From Climacium dendroides (taxonomy: Eukaryota > Streptophyta > Bryopsida > Hypnales > Climaciaceae), in the NCBI GenBank assembly GCA_950106755.1, contig OX467086.1, forward strand, positions 24,074,001 to 24,138,000: a stretch of DNA of 64,000 bases. Direction: 5' to 3'. Of this stretch, positions 47,571 through 57,844 are shown one piece after another. Under the pieces are notes generated by a model. That model was not told where the DNA came from, ran no database searches, and worked only from the letters and a program-made list of their open reading frames with translations. The first letter of the stretch is position 1, and every line of letters starts with the position of its first letter. The position numbers were made by a program, and so were the translations under genes.

Positions 47571-48505
47571 TCAACAGCCAGCCGCATCTCCAATGTCGGA
47601 ATTGGGGCGAGCATTTCCATCCATGGCCGCATTAGCAGCGATGGAACAAGCAGTGGAGTTCAAGCTACTGTCACTTTCTTCATCTCTGCCGCGGACTTGT
47701 GACAACTCCAGTCCTGTCTCCAAATCTACAGCCAAAACAAGTTTAATCGAACATCGGCCAAAACAGAGTCACGTGGTGGGCTAAAATCAAACTTGCTTCT
47801 GAGCCTCTGAGCTTCGAGAGCTCCACGAAATTTGTTCCCCGACTTGCTTACCTCTTGCTGCTTCATTGTCATTGTTGGAGATGGCCCTCGTCGAATCTGA
47901 CGGCGCTTCGCCCAACGCCTCATTGTGGGTGCTTCCTCCACCATCCTCGGTTAGTACTCTCCAAGCTGCGGTGCCTTCAATGCAGCCCCAGATGCAAGCT
48001 CCGATCAAAAACACAAGAAGCGGCACCGCCGTGATTTTGAGCCACTCCGTAATACGCTCTCCACTGCTGACAATTTCACACAACATCAAAATTAGGTCTC
48101 CGATCCACAGCGTAACTCTGCAGGCACATCAAATTTGGACAAGGGATGAAACAAAAAATTCGTGAATTAAGGTGGAGACATTTCAAGATTTCGGCACTTT
48201 TCGAGGAGGCTAGCAGCAAACTTGGATCTACACCATGGTGTCTGTGCACTTGAATGTCACAATTTGGACGATTTGAGTTGGGCCTGTTATAAAAAGTTTA
48301 ACGAATTCGGCACTCACATGGCGGTAGGTTCTACCAAAGCGATGGGGCTTGTCGCTAATAAAGCCCTCGTCGAAGCCGCTGGCCACGCCATTTGGACGAT
48401 TTTGACACAGTTGAACGCTTGGCCGAAATCTGCAACACAAAAAACAGAGTCAGCATGTTGGAATAATCACCTCTAGTTCAGTACGAGACTGTATCGATCA
48501 GCCAT
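47571..48505 (-). CDS. Small single-pass membrane protein, paralogue B (family unknown)
   Basis: Proposed exons on the minus strand: 48505-48490, 48429-48318, 48063-47852 and 47725-47571, giving 164 aa. Exon 2 is 12 nt shorter and exon 3 is 6 nt longer than in paralogue A, both in frame; exon 4 has the same length. The membrane segment (WLKITAVPLLVFLIGACIWG) and the ending NSDIGDAAGC are identical, while loops differ (FENTSAW against IEGTAAW; ARSDSPRA against APSDSTRA). The intron 3 donor is GTAAGC here and GTGAGC in A. Introns and leader carry indels that are not multiples of three, so selection on the reading frame is the simplest explanation. The first-exon donor is weak in both copies. 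Function unknown. Confidence 0.7.
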
Positions 48506-49142
48506 GGTCGAGAGCGGTAGCTCCTCAGTTACCCAGTGAACAAATCAGCAATTCCACGCGACTAGATTCAATTTGAGCTTCATAGAAGTTTGAAATCAGT
48601 CTTGCCTAGAACTAATTCTCCGATTCCTGAGTCCTAGACTCTGCGTGAATTGATTGAATTTACGATAATGGTGCCCTCAGAATGCGGTGCATAATGGAAC
48701 CTAAATATCTAACTAACCAATTCTCCTCTAGCAGATCATGAATTCACGACAACCCAATGCTTTTGGAAAAGTTCAAGCTACCACGTTCACCTACAAGGTT
48801 ACGAAGCCGAAAGACCAATTCCCATTACTCGATCCTTCACCCAATTATGAAAAGAAGCTTTAGTTGCTTGGAAAATCGATATCGAGACAAAAGATCGAGT
48901 GAGCTCTATCGCAACACGCCAATTCAATGCATTCTGTAGAAGGAAATTGAATCGTAGAAACTAAACAAGAGTGATTGTTCTTGAATGTCTACAAGGCAGG
49001 AAGAAGCTGTAACCTGTCCGGCTACGAGAGTGCTGAGAGCGAGGACCGAGGGAGAAATCACTGCCGAGCAAGAAGAGAGAATACAGTCGGAGCTGAAGTT
49101 CGTTGAAACAATGCATTTGCAAGAGCCACAAAGCCTTGACTG

Positions 49143-49149
49143 TTTTATA
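49143..49149 (-). promoter_or_regulatory. TATA box of small membrane-protein gene B
   Basis: TATAAAA on the minus strand within GGCTGCTATAAAACAGTCAA, at the place matching the box of paralogue A. The 40 bp on either side are also strongly conserved between copies. Confidence 0.6.
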
Positions 49150-50083
49150 GCAGCCAGGTTGAGCTCGTACGTGCACTCAGGTTCTCGCGATGATGAACGC
49201 TCCATTCTTCCGATGACGGAGAGATGTAAGCGTCAGTGAAACCGGAGCGCATTCTAGAAAACTGTACATTACCTGGGACTTGTGGTGGAGATTGAACATC
49301 TCCGATGACGGAAGAATTAACTATGGAGTTCTCTATGAGGTAATATGGAGACAGGGAGATTATTTGGGTTTACTAGGTAGTAAACTCACTACCATTACCA
49401 CATTGAAAGTGGGAATAGTACTGATTTTACCACTTCGGAAGTGATGATGGTAGTGATTTTACTACTATTTCACTACGTAGTAAAGTAAATAATCTCCCTG
49501 TGGGAGTTATTGGACACGGAGTACCGAACTTTCGCAGCGTGTCGCCAAAATCCCTTCCTGACCGGGCGAGGACCAGTCAAGGCCGGGCAAGAGACTCCGA
49601 TATCGGAAGAAAGGACTTCAGTCTGACGGTATGGCTTGTTTTTTTGGGTCCAGATAGAATAGCACGATGAGCCCCAAGTCACGGCCAGATCCGGATGGGA
49701 GTATCATTGGTGCACGACTTCTCCATTTTTAAAATAATTTTTTTTGAGGACAAATGGAGAGAATTTATTGGATCAAAGAGACTTGGATTGTCTCCAGAAA
49801 GAGGTCTGAGCATCTGTCAACCGGCTGACAACTAATTAGTGAATATACCCTCGAGACTGATTTCGAACCATCAGGTCGTCCGTCGTCGATGCGCCTTCCT
49901 GGATCCTGCAGTCGGGTGACTCGGGTCCCCCGAAGTCCAGTTAAATTATTAAAGAGTACTCCGTATTACACAAGTGACAGCACTTTGAACTGCAGACCTC
50001 TCTTCTAAGGTCTCCGATGTCGGAACTCAAGAAAGGGATGCGGCACGGACCATGTTTTGTCCCGTCGGTTGCAGTTGTGCAGA

Positions 50084-50330
50084 ATTTTTTTTCTTAAAAC
50101 AAATGAAGTGGATTTCATTGCAAAAGAATAAAATACAAACCACCACCCACCAATGGCCTGGCGGGAACACACACGGGACACAACGACAACCAAAGAGGAC
50201 AGGACGGGCAAGGCCGGGCAATGCGCAGAGAGAGACCGTGAGTCCTCACCGAGGCAGCACCCGGCTGCTGCTGAAGACTCATGGAGGTTGGTTATTTAGT
50301 ATAGTCCATTTTATTTCTCATTAAGGTGGA
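50084..50330 (-). mobile_element. Possible 5'-truncated non-LTR retroelement end
   Basis: The duplication copy breaks off at a poly-T run (about 50083-50095), which would be a poly-A tail on the minus strand. Next to it, on the minus strand, lies ATGAAATCCACTTCATTTGT preceded by GC-rich sequence, unlike the matching place in copy A, which continues as TTTACATTATTTC. This fits a LINE 3' end inserted in reverse, but no reverse-transcriptase sequence or target duplication is visible. Confidence 0.35.
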
Positions 50331-50584
50331 AACACTTTAAAAAACCCAAATAAGTAATTTAGCATAGTTGGAGGCACATTTTTCTAGGAAAAAATGTTTT
50401 GTCATTTTAGCAATTGAAAATCAAGACTTTAAGAAAATAAGTAAAAAAAAGAGAATTTTTGGATAAGGCATCTAATATCTATGAATTTTCAGAGTAGATG
50501 AACTGTACTCTAAAAAAATGACTTTGGTTTTGAAACCAAAATCTAGAAAAATCAATGGTTAACCAATCACAGTTAAGTGTGGGA

Positions 50585-51070
50585 AAGGTTTACCTCCCTA
50601 AAGTCCCAAGGCCATTTTTCTATCAAAACCACTCAAATCTACCACTTCTATTATGTTCACCTACAAAATAAATTAAAAAAATATTTTTTTAGAATCTAAT
50701 AGTAGGATCTTCTTCTACACTTGTCTTAAATCATGTAATAAAAAATTTGTGATTTTTGACCATATAGATTGAATGATAATAACATTTAAAGTGAAAGAAA
50801 AAAATTCTTTTAAGAAGTTGCTACGATTGCTTACAAAACAAGAAACTCCATAACTTTCACATCACTAATCCAAATGGAATGAATCAGAGCTTCCCATTTA
50901 GAAGAAAAAATATATTAATTTTTTTTTGGATTTTTTTTGGATTTTTTTGTTGCTTGGTCTCCTTTGTTTAGAGGTTATCATGGCATATTTTTTGCTACTA
51001 GGCACCGATTGAAATAAAAGTTATAGAAACTTGCTTGAAATGCTTTTTCTCCCCCTTAAGAACAATGAAA
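50585..51070 (+). repeat. Dispersed AT-rich repeat, copy 2
   Basis: It matches 29285-29760 in order (AAAACCACTCAAATCTACCA, AGGATCTTCTTCTACACTTG, AAGTGAAAGAAAAAAATTC, TTCACATCACTAATCCAAAT). It is non-coding in both copies. Confidence 0.75.
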
Positions 51071-52019
51071 CTTTACACTTTAGGGATTAATGACTTTTTC
51101 AGAGGATACTATAAGGGAAGTCTATTGTACAAGAGTGGATGTAGGGACAACATTGGGGATTTCTACCTTAGCACAAACTATTATACATCATACAAATTTT
51201 TTTTAATACTCTAATTATTTATCAAATTTATTTAGAAAAATCATGAACATGCATTTTGAGATTAGATTTTGGATGTTCTAAATACACTATGCATAAGGGG
51301 TATCCAACTTGGAAAAAAAACTACCAAAATAGTATTCCATATTTTGAAGTTTAATTGTCATTCAAATATGATGCCTTGGGCATTTGGAACTTAATGATTA
51401 ATGAAGAAAAATTTGTATGAAAATTTGATTATTCATCAACTTTAACTTTGGAAGTATGGTTTCAATCTATTGATTTTGTAATGAGTTATTTATACCCATG
51501 GAGAATTTTTCAGATTTTTTGAACATGTGAATATTTTTCATTTCTTCCATAAAAGAATTTCACTTTTCCAAATAGAATATTTTAAAATTTTGCTTTTGTA
51601 AATCTTCTATTTGATATTCTAAACTTCATTGGTAATATGAAATTTCTCTTTTGCAAAATCTTCAATTTGATACAAAATTTTCATTTTTTTCAAGCTAATA
51701 TTCCACTACAAAGTTTTCACTCCTTATTTTGTCATTGAATACCAACCCTTTTAATTTGGCACCACGGGGTCAGATTGCACCATTTTGAAAAAAATTTATA
51801 GTTTATGCCAAAAAAGTAATCTTTTTTTTGCTAGAAATTTCTTGTTTCTATTAAAAATGTGGATGAAGATTCCAAATTTGGATTTAAAAGTGCATGAATA
51901 TAATTGAAAAGTGTTTTTCTGGCCTAAAAGATGGAAGGACGTTGAAATACAATGATTCACCAAATTTTAAGTGCACTTTCTCAAAAAGTAGAAAAAAAAA
52001 GGCTGCTGAATAGTGAATT
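51071..52019. other. AT-rich DNA, no gene seen
   Basis: Sequence around 51.2-51.7 kb resembles 41.5-41.95 kb (GGGTATCCAACTTGGAAAAA against GGGTATTCAACTTAGAAAAA), so the ten-kilobase duplication extends through this AT-rich part in a diverged form. Confidence 0.5.
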
Positions 52020-52910
52020 GGTGTCAGTAACTTAACCGCCCTGACTGGCTGGCCGAGGACCAGCCAAAGGTGTTTGATCATCTCCGATGTCGGAAAAGAG
52101 GACTTCACCACACTGACCACAGCGATCGGACAACTAAGAAGAGAAGATTCCCTGCTGTGGCTTGCGGGTCGAATATGCGGTACAGACACATTTTAAATTG
52201 GTACTTGCGAATCGTAAGTTGCATGCAGCATTGCGGCTTTCTTCATGCATCCTGCACTCCTGCAGAGCTCTACAGTACTTTTGAAGACCAGGCAAGAATT
52301 ATTATAATAATGTACTTAAAATAAACATGAACACTTGCACTTTGCACACCACAACTCAATTTCCTGGCTGAGCACTTCGAGTCTCCGATGTCGGAAGAAA
52401 CGGAAGCGTCGCATATCTTGTTCGTTGGGTTGCAGTTTTACGAAATGTAACATTATTCTACTGTAAGTTTAGATCATTTGACAGTAGTAAGTTATTCCCT
52501 TGAGAAGTAGATTTCAACAAATGAATCTTCAAGGCATCATTCAATGGATTTGTTTGAAATTCAGTGGTCACTTTGGACGGAAGGGGTTACATCGATCGAC
52601 TTTACAAAGTGCTGTCCCCGAGGCAACATACAAATCCTTCACTGGTAACCCACGTCATGTACAGTCACTGAAAACCAAGGGCAAATCAGTGTAGCTTACT
52701 CCGATACCGGACGGACGGAGACCCAAGATATCATTCTTCGCCACTTCGGCTCCCTCCCTTCACTTTCTCTTTATTTATCGATCTGGAATGATTCTCCACC
52801 TGAAAATAGCCGCAGGTCCTCATGAATGTACTGCACAGTGTTGGGGATCGTGTCGTGGAGATCGACGATCTCCGATGTCGGAAGAAGTATGGTAAGTTCT
52901 GGACTTGTCT
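52020..52910 (+). repeat. Promoter-like repeated cassette, copy B
   Basis: It is colinear with 42000-42700 and in addition holds a middle part (52380-52460) like 39893-39975 and 50013-50093 (CTCCGATGTCGGAAGAAAC then GTTGCAGTTTTACGAAATG). Four copies of the TCCGATGTCGGA-type palindrome lie here (52083, 52384, 52700, 52871). No conserved protein frame is found. Confidence 0.7.
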
Positions 52911-53244
52911 TGCTCGAACTTGGGCAAAGCTGGGGCCCGGCGAAGGTGATAGAATAGCGTTGGGTACAGGCTTGGTGCTATGAGGGATGGAAACTAATTG
53001 GTGGATCAGGGTAGAGTAAACTTCACTTGCTAATGACCACACAGAGGCAAAGTTCAAACACTTGCATGTTTTGAAATTTGGCGTGATTACTAAATGTCAT
53101 GTTAAAATTCACATTCAAAATATAGAATGCAAAATGATTTCTTCCTATAAGTCCCTAAAGGATTTTGATTATGTTTTCACCAAAAATGCTCCAAAACTGC
53201 CATCTCTAGTACAAGTACCAAAGTTTTGGAAAAAAAATATTTTT

Positions 53245-56200
53245 GATACATCCAACTGTAGGATCTTATATTAATTTGGTTTGAGAATACATAGAAAAAA
53301 TTTCAGAAATTTTCACCATGTAGATTGCAGGATATTAGCGTTTGAAGTAACAAAAATCTTTTTTTTGTTCCTGTGAAAACCCGGGTAGGTGCACTTCTTA
53401 AGGTTAGATCATTATGAAAAAATGTCCAAAATGGTGGTTACTCTTTGGATTCATTCTTCAAGGCAAGGTGGCTATATGCTTGAAAATTTTCAAATCATTT
53501 GGAATTGTACAACATATAGGAAAAAAATAGAAGGTAGAAAGAAGTAGAAAATGATTGAAAATACAAAATTGTTAACAATTTATTTATGAAATTGAAAAAT
53601 GCTAATCCCAATGGTTGTAATGTTTTAATAAAAAATCTACACCTATTATTTTATTTTATTTCCAAAAATATTAAAAATTGAGATAAATAAAAGACTTCAA
53701 AGTTTATTTCAGAGTAGAGATTCTATAACTACCTTCAAACTACCCACAACTAAAACTCCTCGTAATTTTCATCTCATTAATCAAAATGGAATTATTCAAA
53801 GATATCCATGTACAAATAAATCTAGAAAACCAATTTCAAATTTTTATTTTTTTAAAAAGTGATTTTTAAAGAAGTTTTTCTGCAACCTGAATTGCCCACA
53901 AAACAAAGAAAATTACATATCATACAATAACTTTTTAACCATGTAATCCAAAGTTATGAAAATTGTTGGGCCTTAAAGCTACTCCTTGGACACATGTTGT
54001 ATGAAAAATTTCACTGAAAAAAAGTAAAAATTCCATTCATAGTGAGCTGCCCAAAATCACTAGCTTGCCAAAAGACATTGTTTGGTCCTTTAGGGGTTAA
54101 AGGTGATGAAGCAATGTGTGCAATAAATGGATATGTTTTATGAATGTGTGCAATAAATGGCAAGTTTACTCTAGTTGTAGCCATTTTTTGTTTGCCCCTA
54201 ATTTTTTGATGTAGGGATCTTTTAGAGTATTTCAAATATAACATAGAAGATTTAGATTCTCCAAAAGGCTACTAAGAAGTGTAACTGAAGCCCCTCCGGA
54301 TTACATCATCACATTTATTGCTAGAAAAACATGTCCTATTTCCCTTCACAATGAAGAGACATCTTTTAGTCATCCTCTATAACTTTTGAAGCATAAACCT
54401 CGTGAACTTGAAATTTTATTAGAGATGTCTAACTTGATGATAATCATATCCTTTATTTTTAGAAATTTTTAAAAATCATTTTATATTTATAAACCATTTT
54501 TATTTACTTGTCTTACTGTGAGGTTTAGGGGATTTTACTATGTTAGGAGTCCCCAAATTTAATTATCTAGAGCTCAAATTTCATGGTCTATTTGCATAGT
54601 AGGAAAGCATATTCCTACCATAAGAGATCTAAAAATATGTGAGTGCAAACAACACTCCCATTGTGTACAATTTCTAAACAATGAAGATGGTTTTAAGATC
54701 AATCTTCTAGTGAAATCACATCACTACAAACTCTTTCCAAATGTCCAAATTTTAGTTTCTTAAAAAAATTCTTTTCTAAGTTTTTACAAATTGAAATGTG
54801 AACCCACAATGCAAGTATCCATTTTCATGACATTTTGCAATTTCCTAGTTCTCCTACTTATAGAATTTTTCTATGCTTTTTTCTTTAAAGTACCTTCTTC
54901 TTGAAGTTGTATACTTTAGAAAAATTAGATTCTAATTATAGAATGTCCTTGGAGAAAAAATGAGTACTCTGCAAAACACTACAAAAAAACAAATGGGCTT
55001 CCATGCAATGATCCTCAATTCCAATATTCACATAAGGAAATTTTCTTTTTATTAGAGATTCCATCCTTTGAATAGCTCAATAGGAATCTAAAAATAGACT
55101 TGCTTGTAAAACCTTAGTAGCCATCTAGAGAGTCTAAAGTTTCTTTAATGCATTAGTAAATTTGGAAGGTTGGACATGCGATCATTGATTTAAAGCTTCA
55201 CTGTCCATCACTTTATTTGTTTCTATTTTGCAACTAGATACAAATGAAATCCTTTATATTTATTTTTCAATGATAAATCATGTGTCTACTACAAGTCACA
55301 AAATTTTTAAATTTTTTCAAATTTTTTTCAAATTGTGAATTTTTTAAAAATAAAATAAAACAAATAGATATCAAATACAAAATATACTCAAAATATCTGA
55401 AATTTTCACCACAATCTATGTATATTATAGTGTATAACATCATTGTATAAACCAATAGTTATTGTAACACTCTTAAATTAGAAAAACTTATCAAGCCATA
55501 TTTATATGCCTAGAATTCATATAAATGATTGAAATTTATGAAATTTTCAAAATTTTCCAATGGATTTAGAATATGCACTTAGTAAGCTTCATTTCATTAG
55601 TTGAATTCAAATTCTTGAAATATCATTTTTATGGCTAAAATTCACATCTAGAATAAATAGTACAAAAAAAAAAAAAAATACACTATAAAGGTGAAAGCAT
55701 CTTATTTTTGGAAAAAATAAATAATACCATAATAAAAAAATTTATTACTATTCACTAGAAATGTACTCCAACAACTTCCAAAAAATTTGGATAAAAAAAT
55801 GTTTTTTTTTCTATCCTACAACCCTAAGTGAAGTCATCCACATGATGTTTAGTATCTTTAGTAGCATTTCAAGGGAGAACCTTATAACAATGCAGCCAAT
55901 CTAAAGAGTTTGAATAGATGACTTTGCTCTTTACTATATAGAAACAAAGAATGTACCTACTTGTCCAATAATCAAAGTATTTTGGTCATGGGAGTTGTGT
56001 CCTTTTAGAGATAAAATCGTTTGCACAAGATGTCTTTAACTTTATATATGATGCAACATGGTTGTAAAGTAATAGAACCTTTTATAAATGTTTTTGGGCC
56101 CATAGTGAATGATTTTAGGTCTTTTTTGAAGGTGCTTTGAATATGAACTTGTATAACACTTTAAGATTTTCCTTTAGAAATTTATAGAAAATACAAAAAC

Positions 56201-57172
56201 AATTCCAATTTTTTAATGAAATTTTTTAATTTTCATTTGTCTATAAGTAAAAAAAATAACACCTACTAGTAATTTTGACTTCATCTATGCATATCATCTT
56301 GAGTGAATAATTTTATATATTTCTAGCTCGTCAATTACAGTACCTTACTCCTAAAGCCCTAAACTGCGTTTTTTTAACAACATAGTAATTTTTGGCAGCT
56401 TACTATAAATGGAGTTTTTATTTGTTTTCTTTAGAATTTTCACACAACATGTGCCTAAGGAGAAGCTTTAAGGCCCAACAATTCTTATAACTTTTGACTT
56501 TATCATATGATATTGTATGATATGTAGATTTCAGCAATTTGGGGGTAATCCAAGTAGCAAAACAAAACTTTTTTAAAAATAAAAGATTGAAATTCATTTT
56601 CTAAATATATATTTACGTGAAAAGATTTTAATCATTCTATTTTGATTAGTGAGATGAAAGTTATGAAGAGTTTTAGTTTGCTTGGTAATGTGCAAGTAGT
56701 TATGGAATCTCTACTTGAAGATAAACTTTGAAGTTTTTTATACAACTCAATTTTCAATATTTTTGGTAAAAAAATTAAGTGTAGATTGTATATTACAACA
56801 TTACAACCATTGGGATTGACATTTTTCAAGTCCATAAATAAATTGTTAACAATTTAGTATTTTAATTCATTCTCTATTTCATTCTCCTTACTATTTTTTT
56901 CCTACATGTTGTACAATTCCAAACGATCTAAAATTTTTCAAACATGTAGCTCACTTGCCTTAAAGAATGAATGCAAAGAATAACCACCATTTTGGACATT
57001 TTTTCACACAAATGTGACCTTGTGAAGTGCAGTTGCCTAGTTTTTCATAGGGACAAAAAAGTATTTTTTTTGTCACTTCAAACACTAATATCTTGCAATC
57101 TACATGGTGGAAATTTTTTCCATATCTTCTTAAACTAGTCTAATGCAAGATTCTATGATTACATGTGTCCAA
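53245..57172. repeat. Large inverted repeat, arms about 0.85 kb
   Basis: The left arm (about 53245-54095) and the right arm (about 56335-57172) are reverse complements with moderate divergence. Examples are CTTTGGATTCATTCTTCAAG (53450) against CTTAAAGAATGAATGCAAAG (56960), TTGTTGGGCCTTAAAGCT (53966) against AGCTTTAAGGCCCAACAA (56466), and the GGTTAAAGG/CCTAAAGCC ends at the inner side. The 2.2-kb centre is AT-rich and has no recognised gene. The arms belong to the dispersed AT-rich family, so this may be a foldback element or two opposite insertions. Confidence 0.65.
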
Positions 57173-57229
57173 AAACCCCCGGGTTGGGTTGGTTTGCTTT
57201 TGCAATTGAATTCTGTTCCTTCTGAGAAA

Positions 57230-57840
57230 ATAATAAGAAAGAATGAAGGTTCATGCGCCTCAGAATCCGTCAGACCTCACTGGCCCCTGCCAAGGACGGA
57301 TGGGCGCTCGATCGAGCAAAGCGTCCCTGGTCGATCAGGAAGCTCCGATGTCGGAAGGAAGACAGGTCTTTCGAAAGTTGGGTTGAATGTGCAACTTAAG
57401 TTGGTCTGTAATTGAACCTTCAACTTCCTGCCTGCCCTACCTCTTCCAGACGGATTCAGCTGCAGTGGTTGATTAGAGCGTGCAGTGGTTGATTAGAGCA
57501 TTGCGTTGCGCCTTCGTCGATCCATCCTGCAGCGCCTTCGACTGGCCGACCAGGCGGGAATTCTTGAAGAGGAGTACTGTACAGTTAAGTGAAAACACGA
57601 GTCCCTGTGCGCCGACAAGGGCCGCAGCAATGTCCTGATCCCGCTGGAGACTCCGATGACGGAAGAAATGGAGGAGCCGCGGCAGGCTCTTGTGTTGTCA
57701 TAGCATGGCCAGCCAGCCGCTCTCCATCTGTTAGTAGCACTTAGGGCCAGCAAGTGGAGGGACCCGAGATGCTGCATCCACATCGACACTCTAAGGCCCT
57801 CACTAGGAGCCTTCGTGTTGTTTTCGCTAAAACTACAGTA
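57230..57840 (+). repeat. Promoter-like repeated cassette, diverged copy C
   Basis: It carries a diverged form of the cassette: CCTCACTGGCCCCTGCCAAG, then AGCTCCGATGTCGGAAGGA at 57342 and CTCCGATGACGGAAGAAAT at 57651, with GC-rich sequence between. The minus-strand open frame 57493-57870 reflects base composition and has no known domain. Confidence 0.55.
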
Positions 57841-57844
57841 GTGT

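Larger units (their letters stand above)
47270..50090. repeat. Segmental duplication, copy B
   Basis: It is colinear with 37565-39990, about 9.7-10.2 kb away. It carries the second small membrane-protein gene, its leader and TATA box. About 450 bp (roughly 49240-49690) present here has no counterpart in copy A, and similarity ends at about 50090, where a poly-T run begins. Confidence 0.9.
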
